Shown here piece after piece: positions 1 to 7,381 of a DNA stretch of 42,752 nucleotides. The stretch lies in contig JAJEGS010000041.1 of NCBI GenBank assembly GCA_022819745.1, positions 1 through 42,752 of the forward strand, read 5' to 3'. A program made the position numbers and the translations under genes. Source of the stretch: Candidatus Latescibacterota bacterium (GTDB lineage: Bacteria; Latescibacterota; UBA2968; UBA8231). The notes below the pieces were generated by a model. That model was given only the letters and a program-made list of their open reading frames with translations. It was not told the origin of the DNA and searched no databases. Each line of letters opens with the position of its first letter. Positions within the stretch are counted from its first letter, which is position 1.

Positions 1-196
1 GACGCTGGGTCACTTGTCCCAACCCAGCCGGATTGGCAAACACCGCATCGGCGTTGTCGGCCACCGCCACAAAGCTGTTGCCCAACCCCTGAGCACGAGC
101 ACCCGAACCCACATTCTGAATGTTGACAACTCCCTCGCTGGATTGGGCGACGAACAGTACGCCTACTAAAACACTAAGCATTTTCAGAGATTTCAT
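1..196 (-). CDS. PorV/UPF0164-like outer-membrane protein, N-terminal fragment (runs off the window)
   Basis: Read on the minus strand from an ATG at 196 with a very strong ribosome-binding site (AAGGAGGAG). Only about 65 residues lie inside the window; the rest is beyond base 1. It begins with a signal peptide (MKSLKMLSVLVGVLFVAQSS) and continues with GARAQGLGNSFVAVAD and then DAVFANPAGLG. That pattern (GARA.G.GN...VA.AD...A.F.NPAGL) is the N-terminal signature of the PorV/PorQ/UPF0164 family of FadL-like barrels. In Bacteroidetes, PorV is the shuttle protein of the type IX secretion system, but relatives occur widely without proven secretion roles. It is the last gene of a leftward unit with the lipoprotein at 231-977. 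Family call is good; a secretion role is inference. Confidence 0.75.
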   Translation of the reverse strand, partial: MKSLKMLSVLVGVLFVAQSSEGVVNIQNVGSGARAQGLGNSFVAVADNADAVFANPAGLGQVTQR

Positions 197-230
197 AATG
201 CAACTCCTCCTTGGTGATCTCGCTTAAAGG

Positions 231-977
231 TTAGTTTGCCTTAGCGACTTTAGGAACGACCGTGCCGTCCTTGTAGATCTTGCCGATATCTCGGACAAAT
301 CTATAGGAAATATTGGTGGTCTCCACCGGCTCATTGCGAAAGTCAAATCTCAGGACTACATCAAGCACTTGGACTTCGATATCACTCACGTCGGGGTGGA
401 GCACGGGAAAAATGACGAAGCCCTCTGCCTCTTGACCGCTGAATATCTCCTCGTCTTTGAGCATCGTCCGCCGCAGCAAGTCGCGGCGTTCTTGATAGCG
501 AGCATATTCGTTGCCTCTATAACCTATAGCATAGGCGCGATAATACGTGTCGAGTTGCTCGAAGTTGAGGCTCCAATACTCGCGCTTATTGCTCGCTTTG
601 ACAACGATTTTGCTCGGATCAATTTTGACTTTAGGATAGGCGTAATTCTTAACGCCGAGGCGGAAGACAGTGAAGCGCTGCTTTTCTTCGTCGGTCCCCC
701 AAAATACCGTATTGCCAAAGGTATAGGGGTTTGTGGACTTAGGACCCGCTTGGGAATTGTTGAAAAACTGGCGGTTCAACTCCTCGTCAGTCATCGGCTT
801 GAGCCGCACTTCAAAGCGATCCTGGGCAAAGGTCAGCGTCCCGTCATCTGCCACACTGATAGACGAGGCCTGATCTTGGCCGGGCTGCAATGGCCCCGTG
901 TAATAGCTATACCCACAGCCCAATACACCCGAACTGATAATTAAGGCCAAGAATAATACTCGCGTAAAACCCATCAT
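231..977 (-). CDS. Secreted lipoprotein of unknown function, paralogue of the 15709-16464 gene
   Basis: A 248-residue protein. I start it at ATG 977 because GAGGAG precedes it and because the resulting N-terminus is a lipoprotein signal ending GVLGC, with Cys21 as the lipidated residue; the open frame extends further upstream without good start signals. The ATG overlaps the stop codon of the upstream CBM9-like gene, suggesting translational coupling. The body shares a series of motifs with the 15709-16464 product in the same order: MTDEELNRQF, NPYTFGN, QRFTVFR, YPKV, DEE.FS.QE.EGF and REIGKIY/REIGRIY. No catalytic motif was recognised. A periplasmic or outer-membrane accessory role beside the PorV-like barrel is plausible, but the function is unknown. 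Confidence 0.85.
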   Translation of the reverse strand: MMGFTRVLFLALIISSGVLGCGYSYYTGPLQPGQDQASSISVADDGTLTFAQDRFEVRLKPMTDEELNRQFFNNSQAGPKSTNPYTFGNTVFWGTDEEKQRFTVFRLGVKNYAYPKVKIDPSKIVVKASNKREYWSLNFEQLDTYYRAYAIGYRGNEYARYQERRDLLRRTMLKDEEIFSGQEAEGFVIFPVLHPDVSDIEVQVLDVVLRFDFRNEPVETTNISYRFVRDIGKIYKDGTVVPKVAKAN

Positions 978-1906
978 TCTGACACTCCTCGGTGGTACCG
1001 CTCTGTGTGCAAAGAGGCTTTTAAGCGTCCCCAAGATATCGGCTCCACAGCCGTAAATGTACCCTCTAGCGGCATCAGGATCAAGTCAGCAAAGCGGTCA
1101 GAAAAGCGATACGAGTTGTGTTGGCCCGAAAGCGACCACTTAGCATCAAAAAGCTCTGAATGCACATCAAAGTCATTGAACTCTACGTTAAAACCAAGGA
1201 TTTCATTTTCCCGCAAGATATGCTCTTCGCTTTGAAAGGCCGCATTAATATTGACGCGGTCAAAGGGCACGAGCATAACTTCGTAGTTTGTCACTCCCTC
1301 TCCTCCCAAGACGCCTATAAACTCGACCGCCGCCTCGGTATAAGGACCATCGGATAGAGCGTACCAAGCAGCGGCAGAAAAATTGACAAAAAAATCCTCG
1401 TCAGGCGACGGACCAGCCACAACGAAGTGGTTGGCTTCAACTCCATTGCGCCACCGTTGCTCTTCTTGGCTCAACTCGGTGAAATTGGCGAATTGTCCAC
1501 CTGAGTGGTCCGCGTCAATAAATAATTCCATCGCGTCGTCTTGGAAAAGCACGGTAGCACTACCGGCGGGACGATCAATCTGGTGTATATCATCGCGAAC
1601 CTGAGCGGCGATGTAAAGCTTGTTTTCCGCTTTATTCCACCCTACCATAAGACGAGCAGCAAAATCATCCGAATCACTCGCCTCAACTTCTGGATTAATC
1701 AGGTCGTGAAATTGACCCGTTATAGTGTAGGAGTCGCCTACAACTTCCCAATCTTTCAAATCGCCGTCAATGACGGGAGTTAAATGATCGGGAAATTGAA
1801 AGGCTCTATAGCTCACTCCTTGGGGATAATGACCCAAAACCGGTTTAGCCGAGCCTACTGTTATCTGCAGCACTAGCGTCAAAAAAAACAAACGCGACCA
1901 CAGCAC
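974..1906 (-). CDS. Secreted CBM9/DOMON-like domain protein with C-terminal WG-K signature
   Basis: The open frame runs up to a TTG at 1993, but that TTG is the first half of a TTGACA promoter box, so I prefer GTG 1906, which follows AAGAAGG by 12 bases and gives a compact signal peptide (LWSRLFFLTLVLQITVGSA). TTG 1951 is the alternative. The mature protein follows the order of CBM9-type carbohydrate-binding folds: IDGDLKDWEVV, then GWNKAENKLYIAAQVRDD, then MELFIDADHSGGQF. The 25324-26226 product has the same three blocks. The end carries TAVEPISWGRLKASL, a signature also found on two other secreted proteins here. Its stop overlaps the start of the lipoprotein at 977. Ligand unknown; binding of an extracellular glycan is inference. 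Confidence 0.8.
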   Translation of the reverse strand: MLWSRLFFLTLVLQITVGSAKPVLGHYPQGVSYRAFQFPDHLTPVIDGDLKDWEVVGDSYTITGQFHDLINPEVEASDSDDFAARLMVGWNKAENKLYIAAQVRDDIHQIDRPAGSATVLFQDDAMELFIDADHSGGQFANFTELSQEEQRWRNGVEANHFVVAGPSPDEDFFVNFSAAAWYALSDGPYTEAAVEFIGVLGGEGVTNYEVMLVPFDRVNINAAFQSEEHILRENEILGFNVEFNDFDVHSELFDAKWSLSGQHNSYRFSDRFADLILMPLEGTFTAVEPISWGRLKASLHTERYHRGVSE

Positions 1907-1964
1907 CTCAACCAACAACCTTCTTTTTATTCGTTTTTGGATGTCTTTCAATATGTAGGGCTGT

Positions 1965-1993
1965 ATGATAATCAATGGCCTAAGACGTGTCAA
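1965..1993 (-). promoter_or_regulatory. Sigma70-like promoter for the leftward 1906-231 unit
   Basis: On the minus strand TTGACA (1993-1988) is followed after exactly 17 bases by TATCAT (1970-1965). This is a perfect -35 box and a five-of-six -10 box. It implies transcription starting near 1958, so the gene downstream must begin at 1951 or later. Confidence 0.6.
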
Positions 1994-2350
1994 GATATAT
2001 TAGAGGCAGCCGTAGAAACAATAGGCTTATAACGGGTAAGTTCAATAAATAACAGTGGGTTAGGGTTATTTAATCCCCGTATAAATCGCTGCAAATAACT
2101 TCATTTGTACCTCAAACTTAGTGATTATCTTAGCGATTGACGACAAAATCCCCTCTTTTTTGCGCTCGTCGAGCCCCATCTGACTATCTTGAGATGTCCA
2201 CCAAGATACTGTATAATAGAATAACAAAATGTCCAAAATGCGTAATTAGACCGACCGATGGAACTGGGTTGGATACACAACTGCCATCGGCACTCTTGTC
2301 CTACTCGTTGCAGGTAGCCAAGGGCTTACATTCTTGCGCGGAGGTATTCG
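1994..2350. other. Divergent intergenic region with promoters and a leader hairpin
   Basis: This gap separates the leftward CBM9-like unit from the rightward 2351 gene. It is AT-rich over 1994-2130. Apart from the promoter at 2189-2217 it holds an inverted repeat CCGATGG/CCATCGG (2255-2261 and 2284-2290) in the presumed 5' leader of the 2351 gene. Short open frames here lack ribosome-binding sites. No RNA gene was recognised. Confidence 0.5.
2189..2217 (+). promoter_or_regulatory. Sigma70-like promoter for the 2351-5005 gene
   Basis: TTGAGA (2189-2194), a 17-base spacer, then a perfect TATAAT (2212-2217). Transcription would start near 2224, leaving a leader of roughly 125 bases before ATG 2351. 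The position and spacing are directly visible; activity is inferred. Confidence 0.65.
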
Positions 2351-5005
2351 ATGCTCAGGTTGTTGGTAGCGGTGCTCGGTGCCGCGTTTATGCTCGGCAA
2401 CAGCTATGCCGAAATCAAGCGGTGGCGGATAGGCGATGATATACATCCTTGGACTCTGCGGCCGGTCACTGGTCGCCTCGACCTTGGTCGCAGTTGGGCG
2501 GTCGAGCTTATCGCCGATGACGATGGAGACGGACTCATCGACGAAGACCCCGTCGAGCTAGTCGATAACGATAACGACGGCCAGATCAACGAAGACCCTA
2601 TTGATCCGCAAGTCGACAATGATGGCGATGGCCAGATCAATGAAGACCTAGAGAACAACCTCGACGACGACGGCGATGGACTCATCGACGAAGACCCAAT
2701 CGAACAGATCGACAATGACGGCGATGAACTCATTGACGAAGACGGTCCCGACCCACAGATCGACAACGACGGCGATGGTTTGCTCAACGAGGACGGGATA
2801 TACACTCATTACGATGACGACTGGGATGGACTGCTCAACGAGGACCCGATTAATACTCTTGACGACGACGGCGATGGACTCATCGACGAAGATCCACCGT
2901 TGCCCGAACACGATGGGGACATTACCACTTGGCTGCGGCCGGTGCGTCTCGACAGCCTGCGCAACCTCGCCTACTTGCTCAACCAGCGCTTCAAGGCCGG
3001 CGAATTCGGCGGCGTCATCCCCGGTAAGGATACCCAGCGCCCCTTTATGGTGGTGCCAAGCGAATATGGCTTCCGACGCGAGGTCGCCGACCCCATCTCG
3101 GCCGACTACTGGGCGGTCGCGGGGGTAATCGATCGCAAAGAGGCCGAAAAGGCCGTCGATGGCAACTTGAAGACAGACTTCACTTCCACCAAGTATGGTC
3201 GCGGTGGGATTGCCGTCAATCTGATGGGTTACTACTATATCAACCGCATCGTCTTCCGCCCGCAGCCAACCTTGCCCGGCGGCACCATCGCCAACTACTA
3301 TGTACGCTACGGCAACCAGACCTCCATTAACAGAGATGCTGAGGCCATCCGAGCGAACCGAACGCTGGTCCAGACCGTCCGGGGCCAATTCAACCCAGTG
3401 ATCAAGGATCTCCGATTCGACCCACCTTTTATCGCTGGCCGTATCGACGTGTACTCTATTGATCGTGAGGGAAAACTTAGCCAGACCGCCGAAATCGGAC
3501 ACTTCGGCGACGGCTATGCCATCGATGGACAGTACACCTCGGCCATCATCGATGTGGGAACACCTACTCCGCGCATCCGTCGCTACGACCGCGAGATTGA
3601 GCAGTTCTCCGCCTCGGATCGCACGGGTTATGAAAGCCAGTTCCCCCTCGATGTTGTCGGCGGCCAAGTCAACTGGGGCAAGGTGCGCTGGCGCGGGAAC
3701 CGCGACGGCCGCAGCGGCGATGTCCGCATCCAGTTCCGCGTTGGCAACACCCTCGACACCCATATATATGCCCGCCGCTTAGGTCCGGGCCTCTCCGATA
3801 CCAAAGACGAAAATGGCGCACCTCTAGATCTTTTCTCCTGGGCTAAGCTTCCCGAAGGCCGCGTCCCCGAGCGCGAGCTCCAGTACAATGAGCTTGGCGT
3901 TGATCTAGGCGACGACGGCCTTCTAGGCTGGAGCTTCTGGTCGGCACCTTTCAAGCTCGAAGACGCTCTCATCGACGAGAGCTTGCCCGAATCCGAGTGG
4001 AAAAACACCGGCGTCCAACTGCCCCTGCCCGGAGGGACGCGCTATATCCAGTTTCGTATCTTCTTTGACTCCGCCCAACACAGCGCAGCCCTATTGGACT
4101 TCATCGAGTTTGACTACGACGCGCCGCTGGTCTCGGGGGGAATCGTCGCCGAAATTTTTCCCCCACATGCCTCATTAGGTGAGGAGACTTCGTTCCGCTA
4201 TTTCGTCCGGCCGTTCTTCGACCCAAGTGAAGCCACCTCCTTCAACCGGATCGAAATCGCCGTGCCCAGCGCTGACACACACATCGACACCTTGCGCTTC
4301 GACGGCCAAGACTGGGCCGAAATTGCCTCTGGCACAGGCCCCGATCCTCTAAGCGACGTCCATCTTGTCCGCCTCGCCCCGGCAGCAGGTCGCTCCGACA
4401 GCCTAGGGCAATTCGCTCAGACCCTGACTTCCGACCCGCTCACCGGCTCGTCTAAGCTACACATCAAATTGCCCACAATGGGTGCAGAGCATTTCCAACT
4501 CGGCCAGAACATCGAAATCGTCTTTCGTTCCAAAATTTTCCGCGGCTCAGAGGAGTTCACCAGTGAAGTGTGGAACGACCAGATCGGCAATGACGTCGAA
4601 TTTATCCCCCAGTCGACCAAAGACGGAGACGCCACCCCCGACATAGCCACCAACGCCCGCCTCGTGGTCGCCGACGAGATCAACCAACTCATCGAGTCCC
4701 CCGATGTCATTCCCAACCCCTTTACCCCCAACGGCGATGGCATTAACGACGAGGTGACCTTTTTCTTTGATCTTGTTCGCCTCCTAGAGCCAGTCAATGT
4801 TCAAGTCAACATCTACGACCTGTCCGGCCGCCCCATCGTCCAGATACACACCGGCGGCTCGTACGCGAGCAACGTCCAAATTAAGTGGGATGGCCGCGAA
4901 AACCACGGCCAACTCGCACCACCAGGGATCTATCTCTACCGACTCGTCGCAGAGTCGGACGCTACCTACACGGCATATACGGGAACCCTATCGCTGGTCT
5001 ATTGA
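2351..5005 (+). CDS. Large secreted surface protein: eight acidic DxDxDG repeats, discoidin-like region, TPNGDGIND C-terminal domain
   Basis: An 884-residue protein starting at ATG 2351 after GGAGG. Residues 1-20 are a signal peptide ending NSYA. Residues about 56-188 hold eight repeats of 16-17 residues of the form D-[DN]-D-x-D-[GE]-x-[IL]-[DN]-E-D, a calcium-loop pattern like thrombospondin type 3 repeats. Around residues 255-330 there is a discoidin/F5-8C-like stretch (AVDGNLKTDFTS, then IAVNLMGYYYINRIVF). The last 100 residues begin PNPFTPNGDGINDE and contain IYDLSGRP, WDGRENHGQ and PPGIYLYRL, the FlgD Ig-like/gliding-associated CTD pattern, ending SLVY. The 22656 and 19285 products share this architecture. 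It is probably an exported, calcium-stabilised surface protein; its partner is unknown. Confidence 0.85.
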   Translation: MLRLLVAVLGAAFMLGNSYAEIKRWRIGDDIHPWTLRPVTGRLDLGRSWAVELIADDDGDGLIDEDPVELVDNDNDGQINEDPIDPQVDNDGDGQINEDLENNLDDDGDGLIDEDPIEQIDNDGDELIDEDGPDPQIDNDGDGLLNEDGIYTHYDDDWDGLLNEDPINTLDDDGDGLIDEDPPLPEHDGDITTWLRPVRLDSLRNLAYLLNQRFKAGEFGGVIPGKDTQRPFMVVPSEYGFRREVADPISADYWAVAGVIDRKEAEKAVDGNLKTDFTSTKYGRGGIAVNLMGYYYINRIVFRPQPTLPGGTIANYYVRYGNQTSINRDAEAIRANRTLVQTVRGQFNPVIKDLRFDPPFIAGRIDVYSIDREGKLSQTAEIGHFGDGYAIDGQYTSAIIDVGTPTPRIRRYDREIEQFSASDRTGYESQFPLDVVGGQVNWGKVRWRGNRDGRSGDVRIQFRVGNTLDTHIYARRLGPGLSDTKDENGAPLDLFSWAKLPEGRVPERELQYNELGVDLGDDGLLGWSFWSAPFKLEDALIDESLPESEWKNTGVQLPLPGGTRYIQFRIFFDSAQHSAALLDFIEFDYDAPLVSGGIVAEIFPPHASLGEETSFRYFVRPFFDPSEATSFNRIEIAVPSADTHIDTLRFDGQDWAEIASGTGPDPLSDVHLVRLAPAAGRSDSLGQFAQTLTSDPLTGSSKLHIKLPTMGAEHFQLGQNIEIVFRSKIFRGSEEFTSEVWNDQIGNDVEFIPQSTKDGDATPDIATNARLVVADEINQLIESPDVIPNPFTPNGDGINDEVTFFFDLVRLLEPVNVQVNIYDLSGRPIVQIHTGGSYASNVQIKWDGRENHGQLAPPGIYLYRLVAESDATYTAYTGTLSLVY
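2516..2914 (+). repeat. Eight-unit in-frame coding repeat (48-51 bp units)
   Basis: Direct repeats with a core of GACGACGGCGATGGAC or close variants, each encoding one D-x-D-x-D-G loop of the 2351 product. Unit length is a multiple of three and third positions vary, so selection acts on the protein. It could be prone to unit gain or loss. Confidence 0.8.
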
Positions 5006-5009
5006 TCAA

Positions 5010-5058
5010 AAGGCGCAACGTTGCCCAGCTTTCGAAGGCCTAGGCAATGTCGCGCCTT
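5010..5058 (+). terminator. Long hairpin, probable terminator or intergenic stem after the 2351 gene
   Basis: Arms 5010-5025 and 5043-5058 pair over 16 positions with one A-C mismatch and one G-U pair, enclosing a 17-base loop. It starts five bases after the 2351 gene's stop and sits before the 5102 operon. No clear T tract follows, so it may act as an mRNA-stabilising 3' stem or partial terminator rather than a classic intrinsic terminator. Confidence 0.55.
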
Positions 5059-5101
5059 GAAATGCTTGTAGAATTTCTCTTCCTCGTCCCATTCTAACGC
5101 C

Positions 5102-7192
5102 ATGGCGCGCAACTCCCGCTTTCTTTTTGGCGCGCTCCTGCTAGTCGCTCTCGCACTGCGGCTGGGCTATCTATGGGAACACCACGCCAGCCCCTTCTTC
5201 GACGCGCCCATAGTTGACGCCCAGACCTTCCTCAAGCAGGCCCTTGCCGGCGACCCATTCTGGGGAGGAGACGAACCATACTGGCAGCCCCCCCTCTACA
5301 TCTACCTGCTGACGTTCGTTTGCTGGCTCCTACCGACCTCGTACTTCGTCGGCATCCGGCTCATACACGTGGGCTTCGGCGTCTTTTCCTGTCTCTTGGT
5401 GTACGCATTGGCTCGGCACGCCTTTGGCGAGCAGGTCGGCCGCATCGCCGGCGTCATGGCAGCCTTATGCGGTTCCTTGCTCTACTTTGAGGGCGAGCTA
5501 TTGGCCGTGCCAGTGGAAGTCTTCCTCAATCTCCTGCTCCTATACGGCCTGTTGATCGCGTGGAGACGCGATCATGGGCGCTATTGGGTGCTAACCGGCC
5601 TCATCGCGGGCCTTGCGGCCCTCACTCGCCCCAATATCTTGCTCTTTATCGCGGCCTTTTGCGCCTGGGTACTGTGGCACCGGCGCACATCTGCCTATCG
5701 TTCCCTGTTCTCTTTTATCGTTCCCATAGCCTTGGTCATCTTGCCTGTCACCTATCGCAACTGGACTATTGAGCCAGACCTCGTCTTCATCTCCTCCAAT
5801 GCTGGTGTCAACTTCTACATCGGCAACAACGCCGACTACGAGCGCACGGTCTCGCTGCGTCCGGGCATGCAGTGGGAGACCATGATCGCCGAGGCGGAAA
5901 ACTCTGGACATAAGACCGCAGCCGCCCAATCGGCCTTTTTCTTGGGCAAAGCCCTCAATTACATAACCACTCAGCCCCTTGATTATCTCGGTCTGCTCGG
6001 CAAAAAGGTATTCCACTTTTGGAATGGCCCAGAGATCAAGCGCAATCAAGACATATACTACGTCCGCCAACACTCGCAGATTTTGAGTCTATTGCTCTGG
6101 GATTGGCACGTGTCGGTCCCCTTCGGCCTGATTGGCCCGCTGAGCTTACTTGGCTTGGGGCTGAGTATGAGGGGAAAGTGGACGCCGCCGATTGCCTTGC
6201 TGCGGCTCTACGCTCTCGCATACACGGCCTCGGTCATACTCTTCTTTCCTGTAGCCCGCTACCGCATGCCAGTCGTGCCGGTACTGATCGCTTTTGCTGC
6301 TTTTGCCACTTTTCAGTTCTATCTAGGTGTGCGCCGCAGAGCCTATATCCGCACTACAGTGCTTGCCCTACCCCTCGGGGGCCTATTGGTCCTGTGCAAT
6401 CTTGCCGAAGCCGCGCCGACTGAAAAAGACGCTCAGCTCTATTTCGACCTCGGCGAGGTGCATCTGCGCAAGCAAGACTACGCCCTGTCTGCGCGTTATT
6501 CGCGCCGAGCACTGGAATTAGACCCAGAGTACAATTACGCCCGCCACAATCTAGCCGCGGCGTACTTTCACCAAGAGCGCTATGAGGAAAGCGAACGCGA
6601 GGCCCTCCAGACTCTAGCGGAAAATCCCCGGCGCACCGACACTCGCGTCCTCCTAGGCCGGATTTACCTAGTGACCAATAAGCCACAGCAGGCCGAAGTA
6701 TATCTGCGCCGCGCCTTCGAACGCGATCCAGAGTCCGGCATGGCTCACTACTACTACGGCCGCCTGCTCTACCGCCAAGGACAATACGCCACGGCCGCAA
6801 CTTACTTACAGAGGGCGCTTGCTTGGCAACCACAAGACTTCTGGCTGCACTACGAACTGGGGAGGGCCTTACAGCAGTCCGGACAAGCCGAGGCAGCATT
6901 GGGCCGGTACCACCAAGCCCTATCTCTCGCAAGACGGCCCGAGGCCCTAAACGCCATCGGTGCCCTGCACCTGCTCGCTGGGCGCACACAGGAGGCGCGA
7001 ACGCATTTTCTTCAAGCTCTAGAACTGGCTCCAGACAACCCAGATGTCCACGTCAACCTCGCGCTTATCGAACTTGAAAATGGAAACCATACCGCGGCCA
7101 TTGACCGGCTGCGGCAAGTGCTGGCGAGAGGTCCCTTCCCCCACGCTCAGCGCCTGCTCGACGAAGCCTATCGCCGCCTCAAATCGCCATAG
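5102..7192 (+). CDS. GT39-like polytopic glycosyltransferase fused to a C-terminal TPR domain
   Basis: A 696-residue protein starting at ATG 5102 (no strong ribosome-binding site seen). The first 440 residues or so are polytopic, with roughly ten hydrophobic segments. The first periplasmic loop has acidic residues (FFDAPIVDAQTF, residues 32-43) followed by YWQPPLYIYLL, as in GT-C enzymes of the GT39/ArnT/PMT type that use lipid-linked sugars. From about residue 445 to the end come six or seven TPR repeats (for example ALELDPEYNYARHNLAAAY). The fold order, membrane glycosyltransferase then TPRs, resembles eukaryotic TMTC O-mannosyltransferases, though that is analogy only. It heads an operon of TPR lipoproteins and a CRTAC1-like protein. 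A role in modifying exported proteins or glycans is inferred; acceptor unknown. Confidence 0.8.
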   Translation: MARNSRFLFGALLLVALALRLGYLWEHHASPFFDAPIVDAQTFLKQALAGDPFWGGDEPYWQPPLYIYLLTFVCWLLPTSYFVGIRLIHVGFGVFSCLLVYALARHAFGEQVGRIAGVMAALCGSLLYFEGELLAVPVEVFLNLLLLYGLLIAWRRDHGRYWVLTGLIAGLAALTRPNILLFIAAFCAWVLWHRRTSAYRSLFSFIVPIALVILPVTYRNWTIEPDLVFISSNAGVNFYIGNNADYERTVSLRPGMQWETMIAEAENSGHKTAAAQSAFFLGKALNYITTQPLDYLGLLGKKVFHFWNGPEIKRNQDIYYVRQHSQILSLLLWDWHVSVPFGLIGPLSLLGLGLSMRGKWTPPIALLRLYALAYTASVILFFPVARYRMPVVPVLIAFAAFATFQFYLGVRRRAYIRTTVLALPLGGLLVLCNLAEAAPTEKDAQLYFDLGEVHLRKQDYALSARYSRRALELDPEYNYARHNLAAAYFHQERYEESEREALQTLAENPRRTDTRVLLGRIYLVTNKPQQAEVYLRRAFERDPESGMAHYYYGRLLYRQGQYATAATYLQRALAWQPQDFWLHYELGRALQQSGQAEAALGRYHQALSLARRPEALNAIGALHLLAGRTQEARTHFLQALELAPDNPDVHVNLALIELENGNHTAAIDRLRQVLARGPFPHAQRLLDEAYRRLKSP

Positions 7193-7200
7193 GATGTTCC

Positions 7201-7377
7201 TTGTCTAGCTACCTCCAAGCTCTTTTACTTCTTTCTTGCGCGGCACCCGTCTTCAGTACTGAGCCACTCTTTATTGAAATTACTTGGCCGGGTGGCGAGT
7301 GTCAGGTTTTTCGCGCCGTGCTGGCCGACCACCACTATGTCATTCACCGAGGCGTCAATCGCCTCATACTGGAGTAG
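7201..7377 (+). CDS. Possible small secreted protein (58 residues, TTG start)
   Basis: A 58-codon frame fills the space between the glycosyltransferase and the next TPR gene. TTG 7201 follows AGGA by six bases; the frame ends with TAG at 7375-7377. The product starts SSYLQALLLLSCAAPVFS, a signal-like hydrophobic stretch, and ends HHYVIHRGVNRLILE. The ribosome-binding site of the next gene (GGAG, 7371-7374) lies inside its last codons, typical of packed operons. No family was recognised and third-position GC is lower than in its neighbours. An alternative is that this stretch is a degenerate remnant or simply untranslated. Confidence 0.35.
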   Translation: MSSYLQALLLLSCAAPVFSTEPLFIEITWPGGECQVFRAVLADHHYVIHRGVNRLILE

Positions 7378-7381
7378 AACT

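Noticed and set aside
369..944. A 191-codon plus-strand frame opposite the first lipoprotein gene
   Set aside because: It mirrors the lipoprotein gene, whose motifs are shared with its paralogue at 15709-16464; the antisense product has no recognisable features.
2137..2439. A 100-codon plus-strand frame upstream of and into the 2351 gene
   Set aside because: It spans the promoter and leader, overlaps the signal-peptide region in another frame, and has no ribosome-binding site or recognisable motif.
2516..2914. Regular direct repeats that could suggest a CRISPR array
   Set aside because: Units are in-frame multiples of three, directly adjacent without unique spacers, and encode a consistent protein motif.
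2648..3763. A 371-codon open frame on the minus strand, antisense to the 884-residue protein
   Set aside because: Its Val/Ala/Asp-rich repeats are the reverse reading of the GAC/GAT-rich calcium repeats; no ribosome-binding site, and the sense frame has a signal peptide and known domains.
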